A stretch of 64,000 nucleotides of DNA from Choristoneura fumiferana (lineage: Eukaryota > Arthropoda > Insecta > Lepidoptera > Tortricidae): contig NC_133501.1 of NCBI RefSeq assembly GCF_025370935.1, positions 5,577,173 to 5,641,172 of the forward strand. Direction: 5' to 3'. The notes beneath the pieces were generated by a model. The model saw only the letters and a list, made by a program, of their open reading frames with translations. It ran no database searches and was not told the origin of the DNA. A program made the translations under genes and the position numbers. This document shows positions 54,500 through 64,000 of the stretch, piece by piece (positions within the stretch are counted from its first letter, which is position 1; the number at the start of each line of letters is the position of its first letter).

Positions 54500-55811
54500 T
54501 TTTTTCATGTAACTGTACCGTCTGTGGTTATTTTTTATAGCCGAATACACCTTTTCTATCTTAACAAAGATTTGTCCATAAAAAGTCAGCAAAAAAGTTT
54601 CTAATAAAAACACACAATGAAAATGTTGAAATCAAACTAACTGAGCGACAAAAAAATTGACCCTCAAATGTATGCAGTTATAGGCAATTTTGTATGTAGT
54701 GGGACAAATTTTATGCCGCTGAGTATATTTAATTATGACTAAACACTAAACAAAACACTTACGTTTCATTTTATTCCTCTTCATTTGTTTATCGGAATGT
54801 GGTTTTGGGTCGAGCGCTTGCCATTTTCCTTATTTACTGTCAATTCTAGATAAGACGCTCGAGCGGGGAAGTTTACGGCACTATAAATACAATGTATCTG
54901 TATGAGCGTCGGTCTTACACTGCACAGTGCACACACTGATAAGGATATCATTAATTATTCATTCAATTATCATTTTTTGTAATGGCGTGCGTGGCGCCGG
55001 CAGCTGTATTGCCAGTCTATAAAATTGTTTCGCACAATCTGGTAATACCATGCACAAATCTTAAAAATACTGAAAGTTAAAAAAATACGCCCTGGAAATA
55101 ATTAGGTGTTTTTTTTTTGCGGTGGCAAACTGTTTTTTTTGTTATTTTAATTCAAGAACACCGGGACTCACTTTTTGCATAAATTGGTAAGTACCTGATA
55201 TTTTTCACATACCTTAATAAGTGAATTCTAGTATCGGATCGAAATGGTAGTCGCTACCGTTATTGGCAAGCCAGTAGTATTCAAGGTGCTATCTTTAATT
55301 AAACTGTCGTAACTCGATAATTAGCTTTTCATTTTATGCGTGCGCCCATGCAAAAAATCTTATATTTACAAGAATTCTTTTTCAGCTGGCCACCTTACTG
55401 TCGATAAAGAAAAAAATGTCTATGGTTCGGGAGCTCCCGTTCTACATGTTCTACTAACATTCAAGATGAAAGTCTTAACAAACAAAATTTTGCTCTTCTA
55501 CCGTTAAAGATGGTGATTTAGATTTAACCTTTAAATGCTGAGCTGTTTAATATTTACTGGCACATTGGTGATAATTATATTTGGATGAAAAACACTAAAC
55601 GTTAATCATCTATGGTTTCGGCTTCCTTCCTAAACCCATCCAAAAAAAGAGATAAAAAAAGTTGGCTTGGCTGTCAACCGAGAAATGTCAAAGAAGACGC
55701 TCAAGCTTGGTGCATGTTTCACACAAAACATTGAAAAATAATCGATAATTTTAACTATTTTCTAAATGATCACAACCAGAATTAGACCAGGGATTATTTA
55801 TTTAGTTAAAA
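54500..55811. other. Upstream region of the ZAD gene
   Basis: AT-rich. The first part (54650-54735, GCAATTTTGTATGTAGTGGG) is a repeat shared with 39470-39552. No promoter motif was secure. TATAAATACAATGTATC at 54892 could be a TATA-like element, but this is weak. Confidence 0.3.
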
Positions 55812-58800
55812 ATGGACGATTTGTGTACAGCCTGTCTCTGTTCCGGTCGAAATCTGTACTTTATTGGAGAAACTGAATTCTATAGTTTGTATTCGCAAAT
55901 TCTAAACGAAATAAATGTAAGTTTATTTACTCTCTTAATTAAGTGTACTGGGTAAAGATTGAGCGTGGTTCTGGCTGCTTTGATGTTAAAGTCACTGTAG
56001 TTTCGAACGCGATTCAGTTTCAATTCGTATTGTTTTGTCGTCGTGCACTACAAAGAAATGACTGTTATTGTGGATTAGAAAATCTGTTTGGTTGTGTTCC
56101 GAGACTGACTGGTAGTTAAATGGTGCCTGATCTTTCTGAAAACTCTCAGAAAGAACTTTTTTTGAACCACATATCCAATTTGATTCAAAATTTACTTATT
56201 TATTATGTGATGAAATGTTATATTTTAGCAATCCCAATTTGATAATTACAGCCAAAACCATTTATAACGACATCGCAGGGACAGCAATATTTGATTGTTA
56301 AATATGTTTGGTCCTAATGAACAAGGCTTTGACAAATGCCCGTCACTTTGAAAACATAACCCTGTTCTGTAACTACAGAGACTTGCTCATAATGTTACTA
56401 TATTAGATTTTATATATTATTTTATTTATCAAAATGTTTACTCAAAATATGTAGTACATGTAGTTTAACCCATTTATCTATAAATTTCTATTCTTATATC
56501 AATATTATCTTATCATCACTTCCGATAAATACATACTCATACTTGATTTCAATGACTTTTTTACTACTGGCCAGTTAGATAAAATACATAATATTCTAAT
56601 CACCCACCCAAGACCCGAGAACCAACATTAAATTATGAACAAATGTCTGCCCTGACCGGGGATCGATTCCGGGACCTCAAGCTTTGTAGTCAGGCTCTCT
56701 AACTAACCACTTGGGCTATCTGTTCGTCCAAAAATGAAAATGATATGTGATATTCATTACTTAATACATTTAAATAAGATGAAAATATATTTCGGTACAA
56801 AATAACAAAATACAATGTTTAACTTAAATTTCTCCTCATACATAACTAACAAATTAATTATAAATAATGTTTCCAAGATGTCTGGCAAGTTAATTTTTGC
56901 TACATATAAGTTATGGTATAATCAATCTATAAAATAATAATAGTTTTTTAAGAATATAAGGAAGTCTGGTGTACGAAACAGGGCAGGGTTATGTTTTCAA
57001 AGGGTGTTGTTAGGGTTCCGGAGCCAAAATGGCAAAAACGGAACCCTCATAGTTTTGCCATCTGTCTGTCTGTCTGTCTCTCCGTCCGCGGCTTTGCTCA
57101 GGGACTATCAATGCTAGAAAGCTATAATTTTGCATGGATATATATGTAAACTATGCCGACAAAATGGTACGAAAAAAAACAAAAAAATAAAGTGGGGGTG
57201 TTTTTTTTCCCTAATCCAACCCTATAGTGTGGGGTATCGTTAGATAGGTCTTTTAAAACCATTTGGGATTTGCTAAGACGATTTTTCGATTCATTGATTT
57301 TTTTGCGAAATATTCAACTTTAAAGTGCAAATTTTCATTAAAATCGAGCATCCCCCCCTCTTTAATCTAAACCGGTGGGTGGAAAAATTAAAAAAAAATC
57401 AGGATGGTAGTGTGTATATCTAACTTTTAAGGAAAACTATAACGGCTAAGTTTGCTTGAGAATTATTAGTAGTTTTACTATTAAATAGCAGCCTAAGGTA
57501 TAAAATATACCTAAACTATGGAAGATTCCGTATAAAATACGAAATCCTTAGAAAAATATTACTTAATTTTTTCGTAATGGCTACGGAACCCTATTTTGGG
57601 CGTGTCCGACACGCTCTTGGCCGGGTTTTTTTGGTATATAAGATTGTGTTGAGACTTTTTAGCTACATCCAATATGTGGTTATAGGGTCAATCAACTTTT
57701 TAGTGTTGTTATTCTGTTCCGTGACCCAGGAGACGTCAGTGATACACTCTGTTAGAAAAATGTTTGCAATGTTTACTACTAGCATGCTTAGGAGATGAGC
57801 CATGAAGGAATTGCCTTTAAACTTTTACAACCTAACTTTTAGTGGATTTGTACCCCATAAAATCATACTTTAATAAAGAGTTTGTTGCGCTATAAATTCA
57901 TACTTTTAATAAGTGACCCAGGAGATGTTACCATGGCAACCAGCTACACTAAAAAGTTGATTGACCTAACCCTAACAGTTAGGTTAAGTGGTCCGCAAGA
58001 GCCAAAATATGGTCCGCAAACACTTTCAAATTTCTAATCACTATAGTAATATTGTTACATTGAGGTTTTCATTAAAGTTTATTTTTGGTTTGGTTCACTT
58101 TACTTTTCTTGTACGTAGTGGTCCCTCCCGAGTCCCGACAACAAAGAAACCAACTCAACTGAAGAAGAAACTGAAGGAACTGGCTCATGCATACATGTTT
58201 ATTTAACGTTTGGGCTCCACAGAAAACCAGCGTTACTGCACATAATGTGCGGCAACACATGCTGAGTGGAGACCCTTTTTGGTATCCTGCCGTGTCACCT
58301 AGTAACATAGTTTTAGTGCTAGTTCTAGTCTTAGTTTTAGGTGGTACTTTTTGGAGCCAAAACAAACATTTCTTTCTTTCTTTCAAATCAAAGTGGTCCC
58401 TGGTCAAGAAAAGGTTGGGAACAGTTAGGTCCTAACTGGTGTTGCTATAAACAGTTTTGACTGTAACACATAATTGTGTTTCCAGGCGTATGACAATGTG
58501 TGTGTGCGTGTGTGTTGGGAATGCCGCGCGACGCTGTCCCGCTTCCAGCAGTTCAAGACTCAGATCCAGCAGAGCTACGGGGAGCTGATGATGCACTTGC
58601 ATCAGGTATTATAAAACCGAGATGAGAATACCATTCGAAATAGAGATGCAACGGACATCCGGCTAGTATCCGGTATCCGGCCACTTATTTTACTATTCGG
58701 CTGAATACCGGATAGTTGCGTACTATCCGGCCGGATACGGGATGGTAAAAACTTATAGTCATGATTAAAAACTGGTATTTACCATTTATTTATGAGCTTT

Positions 58801-61800
58801 GCAATTATTGACATCAGTTTATTATTCTAAGGGGCTGTTTCACCACCCATTGATTAATTTTAACTGACGGATAAATGTGATACCGTTTCGCGTCTATTCA
58901 AACAAAACAAACAGAAACGACATCATATTTATCCGTCAGTTAAAATTAATCAATGGGTGATGAAACAGCCCCTAAGTTAATTAATTATACTCTACTAGTT
59001 GCAACCTGCACGGAGTATCGCGCATGTTCGAATTAGCTTAATTTAATTGTACGTAAAACGGCCGAATATCCGGTATCTGGTATCCAGCCAAACCACTATC
59101 CGTTTCATCTCTAATTAGTACCGTTAGCACAGCAGTACATACTGAATAAATATAATGATAAGTCGATCTATGATATCTTCATAATTTGAATGCAGATAGC
59201 TATAGAATAGACACTATTACAAAGTATGCTTATTCATAATCAAATCAGTCACTACATACATATTCATTATACTTAACTCTATTATTTGTGAATGCTGTGT
59301 CACTTATTTTATAAAAAATATATATTTTTTGACAAATCTGTCATTATTTTCCACGTAATTATCATGTTACTGAATCGCGGTACCTATTAGAAATAAATTT
59401 GTAAAAATAAATTCGTTGTAAAGCATTGCTCCTGTAATGTTTACATCATTTGTATTTTATTTGACTTCGTAATATAATTTAAGTTCATAATAATAATTTA
59501 TATTTGTTTTCCAAGCGTTGGACTTTCTATGTCTGGTGTACAATAAAGAGTCTTTGTATTGTATTGTATATTTTCAGAACACCCCGAAACACACTATTTG
59601 CAAGCAACCTCGTCTCGCCGTTCACAAGATGGCACCAACAAACTACCCAGAGTTAGAGGTCAAGGCGGAGCACGAGTATGAGCTGAGTTTGATGCCCATG
59701 GACCACATCAAGACCGAGACAGTAGAGTTGGAACATAGCGAAGACACATTTGTGAAAGGGTTCGAGGTTGAAGAAAAGAAAGAAGCTAAAAAGGTAACAA
59801 CCAATTTATTGCAATAAGCTGTGGTGGCCTAGGGGTTTGACCTTTTTTTTTTTATTCGGCTCGCACCTCTGAGTTTTTCGAAATTCATGTGCAGAATTAA
59901 GTACATTTGAAATTTACCAAGGGAAAACATCGTGAGTGAACCTGCACAAACCTGCGAAGCAATTCAATGGTGCGTGTGAAGTGCCCAATCCGCACTGGGC
60001 CCGCGTGGGAACTATGGCCCAAGTCCTCTTGTTCTTAGGGGAGGCCTGTGCCCAGCAGTGGGACGTATATCTATAGGCTGGGATGGATGGATTCGACTGG
60101 ATGGCAAAAACGAGCAAGTGGGTCTCCTGATGGTAAGAGATCACCGCCCATAGACACCTGCAACACCAGGGGGATTGCAGATGCGTTGCCAACCTAGAGG
60201 CCTAGGATAGGATACCTCAAGTGCCAGTAATTTCACCGGCTGTCTTACTCTCCACGCCGAAACACAACAGTGCAAGCGCTGCTGCTTCGCGGCAGGATTA
60301 GCGAGCAGTTAAGCTACAAAAATCATTAGAAAACTAAGGAATTCAGATCGAAGGTCATTGGGGCATGGGATCCCCTTAAAGGATCTCTACCAGTTAACCT
60401 TTGAGTGGTTGAGAGGGGCAATCAGTTCCAGAGGAGAGGGGAGAGGATCATAGTTTTGAGGACCAGATGGCCTAGTGGTTAGAGAACCTGACTACGAAGC
60501 TTGAGGTCCCGGGTTCGATTCCCGTGTCGGGGCAGATATTTGTATGAAAAATGCGAAGGATTGTTCTCGGTTCTTGGGTGTTTAATATGTATTTAAGTAT
60601 GCATCTATATCTATATATGTAATTATATTTATCCGTTGCTTAGTACCCATAACACAAGCTTTGCTAAGCTTACTTTGGGACTAGGTCAATTGGTGTGAAT
60701 TGTCCCGTGATATTTATATTTATTTATAGTCTCATACTTTTCGATACAAAGAATATATTTTTGCCAGACACGTTCCTATTAACTACGGTCATGGTATGAT
60801 AGTGTATGCCAGCAGGGCTACTACGAAACTCGAAGTTCGTGCCGTGCGGGCCCTCAGACACTTATACTGTTTAATACGAGAGCGAGAGGGACGGTACGAT
60901 ACGAACTTCGAGTTCGAGTTTCGTAGTAGCCCTGCAGGATCGTAGCAAGTGGATGGACACAGTTGAGAAAGAGGCGTGATTTTATGTACAGTCAGCGTCA
61001 TACATATAGCAGTCTATATTACCAAATACTTGGAAACATCTAAAATAGTCATTAAAGGTGCGACCAAACCGCTGCTTAAAAAACGGTGACGGTACGGAAT
61101 CGCAGTGACGTGCCGTAAACGTCACGACTTTTGTTCGGTAAAGACCTGAAGTTTACGGCACGTCACTGCGATTCCGTATTTTAAGCAGCGGCGTGGAGAG
61201 CATGCGATAAAAACGGTGCGCGTACGGTGCGTCACTGCGGTTCCGTGCCGTCACCGTTTTATAAGCAGCGGTTTGGTCGCACCTTAACAGTGACTCAGTC
61301 GAAGCGGTCAAATTGTTCTGGACATCCATCGTGTACAAATATATCGGAGCATGCTAGTCGCCAAATACGTGGTAACATTCCACCCGACATTAGTACCTAA
61401 ACTTCCACTTCACCACTGGTAGCGTAGCAGCCAATACTGTATACTGAATGTATACTTTAACCAAAGTCTTTAACCACTTGAGACGACGGTACCATGGTAT
61501 CCAAAACCAAAATGCTTCAAACCGTCCGTGGATACTTTAGTGTCGTTAAGTTTAACCTTGATTTTGTGATTAAATCATAAATTACATGCTATTGTTTTAT
61601 AAATAGTATTTGAATGAGTAAACATTAATTTACGTCTCAGTATTTCTTCTTTATTTAAAACCTTGTAGTTAAAAAAAAACCCGGACTGTCACGTGGTTAA
61701 AGATTAGAATTTTTAATATAATTTGATTACCATAATATCGGCTAGCCATAATTATGAATGAACATACGGCTCAGGCTTGTTCTATCTGTTTCCTAAAATG

Positions 61801-64000
61801 TCTGCTTCTCAAAATGGCCTTCTTCCCACATTGTCAGTTTCCTAAGATGTCTGGTTCTAGTATTGTCAGTTTTATAACACGACTGCTTTCTATAATGTTA
61901 TATGTATAGTAGGTATATCTAGGATCAATTTCCAACAACTTTCATCTTAAATAATTGTAACCATTTTAACTGACTTCAAATAATTTAAATTAATGCTCTA
62001 AAAAGAAGAAAATAAACTTTAAATTATCCACAACAAACCCCATCAATTCATTACATTTTACAATTTATATGATATAAAAGCTTGCCACGAGATTATGGGA
62101 AGCGGACATTGTAGAAAACAAATAGTGGAATTATAGGAAACATAACATTGTGGGAATTAGATATCGTAACAAGCGGACATTATAGGAAGCAAATGGACGT
62201 AATAAGAAGCGAACATTTTAGAAAAGAGCCTATAAGAAACAAAATAGCAGACATTTTAGGAAAGAGACGTTTGTAGGAAGAAGGCCATTTTGAGAAGCAG
62301 ACATTTTAGGAAACAGACAGAACGAGCCTGAGCCGAACACACGGGTGTTTCCTGTAACACGAGCAAATTATTAAAACATAGGTCTTACTCGTCAAACTAA
62401 GCAACATTAGTTCAGCGACTTTTAAAAATAATAGTCTAGATTTTCACTTTTTCTACAAATTTAATATTGTCATCAATGTACGCCATCCTAGAACCTAACT
62501 GACGTCGCCTGTCACGCTACAAACATCAAGCATTTTGCTTTACATTGCTTCTTCGAATAAACTTTAAAGTGTAATAATGTAATAAAAATTAAATATATAT
62601 TTTTTAAAAAGTCGCTGAACTGATTATTTGCTCGTGTTACAGGGAACACACGGTATAAGCGAAGAAATGAGGTACAAAATTATTCAGTTAAAAGAAGAAG
62701 GTGTGTCTGTGACAGAGATATCAAACGATCTGGGTATAAGCGTAAGTTGCTTTTCTGTTCTTTCTCGTTATAAATTAGTGATATTTATTTCAGAGATCGA
62801 ATATTGGTATGTTTCTTTAGTCTACTCTACATAGTATAAATAAAGTCACTTCCTGCCGTCTATACGCTTAAATCTTTTAAACTACGCTACGGATTTCAGT
62901 AATAGAATGATTCATAAGGAAGGTTTATAGGATGCGATTCTATTTATAGAAGCGAAGCCGGGGTGGGCCGCTGGTTTCGTATAAAATAACCACACCTATT
63001 TATTTTCAGTCTCGCTTATTAGATACTAAACTTTTTTTAATTTTAAAGTGACTACTAAACTTTTGTGTCATTTCATTAGTTATTACTTATCTAAAATATC
63101 AAACAGTCGCTAATAATAACCTAACCATAACAAAATCATTTTAATACAAGCTTTTTTGCCGACTGTACTTTTTGATGACCTTACTTGCATTGTCACCCAA
63201 ACTACATATGCATACCAAATTTCAAGTCGATGCTATTAACCGTTGAAGAGTTCCGTCCTGCGGAGACGTTCCTGGCTGGACTACCAGGATGTCACTACAA
63301 GATTATTGTACTGTCACGCGATATACATAAGTATTTCAAATTTCAAGTCAATCTGACTACTGAAAGTTGGTCAAATTTAACTTGCAAGATTCCATTACAG
63401 ACAGACAGACAACGGGACAGGTGAAACTAAATAAAAGCTTGTAAAATATGTTTTCATTTAGATTAATATCAATCCCTAAATTATACGTATTAGGTACTTA
63501 ACCATATTATTGTGTATTTTAGAGAAATTCGATATATCGATGGGTGGAAAGATGGAACAAGGAAAGAAGTCTTAAAAATTATGTGGTGTTTGGACGGCCA
63601 CGTCGAACAACCATGGACGAAGACAGCCGAATAGTGCAGCGAGCTCGGGACGATCGTTTTGTAAACTCAAGCAATCTGTCCACAGAATTCGGGGTGTCAC
63701 GATCCACAATAAGACGTCGTTTTCGCGAGAATGGTGTACATCATAGAATACCGGCGAAAAAACCTGCACTTACACCGAGTCAGAAAGCGCAGCGTTTAAA
63801 ATTTGCACAAAATTATCTAAACTACAATTTCGATAACGTTATTTTCGTAGACGAAAAAGTGTTTTGTTTATCTAGTCGTGGTCGCTTGTGTCTGTGGAGA
63901 ATGAGCAATACTAGGTACGAAGAAGGAAATGGTTTGTCCAATAATGGAAGTGGACGAATAACACTCGGGTTTTGGGGTTGGATGTCCCAAGACGGACCGG
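55812..64000 (+). CDS. ZAD domain-Tc1/mariner transposase fusion gene (3' end outside window)
   Basis: Exons 55812-55916, 58486-58605, 59578-59793, 62643-62741 and 63523 onward have AG/GT borders, and all junctions are in phase 0. Exons 1-2 (residues 1-75) match a ZAD: MDDLCTACLC with C5/C8, then VCVRVCWECRATLSRF with C45/C48, the four zinc ligands of this insect dimerisation domain. Exon 3 (76-147) is an acidic linker with IKTETVE-type words, common between ZAD and DNA-binding parts. Exons 4-5 encode, instead of zinc fingers, a Tc1-type bipartite helix-turn-helix with a GRPR link and the start of a DDE domain (IFVDEKVF). It probably acts as a nuclear DNA-binding protein. Alternative: a ZAD gene ending elsewhere plus an independent transposase gene. 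Confidence 0.7.
56590..56733 (-). repeat. SINE-1 copy (minus), in ZAD gene intron
   Basis: ACCCGAGAACCAACATT, GCCCTGACCGGGGATCG, GACCTCAAGCTTTGTAGTC and AACCACTTGGGCTATC. Confidence 0.75.
57007..57634 (-). repeat. R1 repeat copy 3 (most complete)
   Basis: GGGTTCCGGAGCCAAAATGG to CCGACACGCTCTTGGCCGGG on the plus strand, the reverse orientation of 91-631. Confidence 0.85.
57687..57963. mobile_element. R6 MITE with GGTCAATCAACTTTTTAGTG ends
   Basis: GGTCAATCAACTTTTTAGTG at the left mirrors CACTAAAAAGTTGATTGACC at the right, 277 bp. Related pieces are at 8283, 15500, 37540 and 38322. Confidence 0.75.
58638..59118. mobile_element. hAT-like element (TAGAGATG ends) with nested MITE
   Basis: TAGAGATGCAACGGAC and GTTTCATCTCTA ends, with many TATCCGG words near both ends. 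A PIF-like MITE (58831-58972) is inserted in the middle. No transposase frame. Confidence 0.5.
58831..58972. mobile_element. PIF/Harbinger-like MITE, near-perfect palindrome
   Basis: GGGGCTGTTTCACCACCC to GATGAAACAGCCCC, flanked by TAA at 58828-58830 and 58973-58975. The arms match over about 60 bp. Confidence 0.8.
59819..60086 (+). repeat. SINE-2 copy with damaged head
   Basis: GTGGTGGCCTAGGGGTTTGA, a T-run in place of the B box, then GAGTTTTTCGAAATTCATG and GTGCCCAGCAGTGGGACG. Confidence 0.75.
60088..60308 (+). repeat. R4 repeat
   Basis: TGGATGGCAAAAACGAGC, GGTAAGAGATCACCGCCC, GCCAACCTAGAGGCCTAGG and GGCAGGATTAGCGAGC. It is joined directly to a 5'-truncated TTAA MITE tail (60309-60379). 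Confidence 0.75.
60459..60728 (+). repeat. SINE-1 full-length copy
   Basis: GACCAGATGGCCTAGTGG, B box GGGTTCGATTCCC, to GTCCCGTGATATTTATATTT. Confidence 0.85.
60813..60934. mobile_element. Hairpin MITE (CAGGGCTACTACGAAACTCG), copy 3
   Basis: CAGGGCTACTACGAAACTCG to CGAGTTTCGTAGTAGCCCTG, 122 bp, in an intron of the ZAD-transposase gene. Confidence 0.8.
61055..61285. mobile_element. Palindromic GC-rich MITE (AAGGTGCGACCAAACCGC)
   Basis: AAGGTGCGACCAAACCGCTG... mirrors ...CAGCGGTTTGGTCGCACCTT with arms of about 55 bp. A second inner palindrome (GTGACGTGCCGTAAAC against GTTTACGGCACGTCAC) lies at 61105-61170. Confidence 0.78.
61470..61700. mobile_element. TTAA-flanked MITE, second copy of the 2253-2554 family
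   Basis: TTAA|CCACTTGAGACGACGG and GACTGTCACGTGG|TTAA. The body matches the first copy from ACCATGGTATCCAAAACC through ACGTCTCAGTATTT. Confidence 0.7.
61768..62334. repeat. Inverted element of degenerate short motifs with 59-bp perfect-like ends
   Basis: GGCTCAGGCTTGTTCTATCT... to ...GACAGAACGAGCCTGAGCC. The two 59-base ends differ at about two sites. Inside, both arms are runs of TTTCCTAAAATGTCTGC / CTCAAAATGGCC variants, changing to GGAAGCGGACATTGTAG words in the right half. Confidence 0.75.
62643..64000 (+). CDS. Transposase-derived exons of the ZAD gene (partial)
   Basis: Exon 62643-62741 gives HTH1 (ISEEMRYKIIQLKEEGVSV, TEISNDLGIS), interrupted by a 781-bp intron right after the recognition-helix start. 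Exon 63523 continues NSIYRWVERWNKE, GRPRRTT, a second HTH (LSTEFGVSRSTIRRRFRENG), AKKPALTPSQKAQRLKFAQN and VIFVDEKVFCLSSRGR with the first catalytic aspartate, then GFWGWMSQDGP at the edge. The 159 codons of exon 5 contain no stop. Lack of decay together with a clean intron argues for a host gene rather than a dead transposon. The second D and third acidic residue are beyond the window. Confidence 0.75.
63148..63449 (+). repeat. R3 repeat
   Basis: CAAGCTTTTTTGCCGACTG, ACCAAATTTCAAGTCGATG, GACAACGGGACAGGTGAAAC and AATAAAAGCTTGTAAA. It lies inside the intron that splits the transposase coding region. Confidence 0.8.

Noticed and set aside
57577..58435. Several 70-110-residue ORFs in the first ZAD-gene intron
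   Set aside because: They overlap R1 and R6 repeats and show no conserved motif.

Overview
This is animal nuclear DNA, almost certainly from a moth or butterfly. It is AT-rich and intron-rich, and most of it consists of interspersed repeats of kinds common in Lepidoptera: two or more tRNA-derived SINE families, RTE-like and CR1/Jockey-like LINE pieces, a Penelope-like element and many palindromic MITEs. Nothing bacterial is present. Two 100-base runs of N (36215-36314 and 37807-37906) mark scaffold gaps. All calls come from reading the sequence by eye; no database search was run.

Five host genes can be supported. (1) 688-8231, plus strand: five exons with matching splice phases encode a divergent Ran-binding (RanBD1-like) domain, an SPTFD-repeat linker, a short helical segment and a long charged low-complexity region. 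One base in an A-run separates this frame from a second ORF (7389-8231) that ends in a membrane segment. (2) 29113-22720, minus strand: an exon with two zinc-finger-like motifs and an acidic tail, then a 3.1-kb exon with internal repeats, a basic cluster and a C-terminal membrane segment. The splice phases of the two exons do not match directly, so they may be one gene with an unseen exon or two genes. (3) 38185-41770, plus: the 3' four exons of a mitochondrial Obg-family GTPase (MTG2/GTPBP5-like). Its Obg-domain exon appears a second time, error-ridden, beside a gap. (4) 45025-45231, minus: the last exon of a C2H2 zinc-finger gene. (5) 55812 to the right edge, plus: exons encoding a ZAD domain, an acidic linker and then a Tc1/mariner-type transposase, all in phase 0. 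This looks like a host-transposase fusion gene and is the most interesting item in the window.

The regions between genes are layered transposons. 8.2-22.7 kb holds SINEs, MITEs (one with a perfect 9-bp target duplication), a 75-bp tandem array rich in CACGTG and a LINE tail. 33.3-35.8 kb is a decayed Penelope-like element (RT plus GIY-YIG) whose inverted terminal repeats each carry a well-formed hammerhead ribozyme. 47.6-50.5 kb is a LINE with a full-length open reading frame but a ruined catalytic motif. 50.6-55.8 kb holds MITEs and an inverted SINE-like pair. The first intron shown for the MTG2-like GTPase domain contains a minisatellite built from copies of its own 5' splice site.
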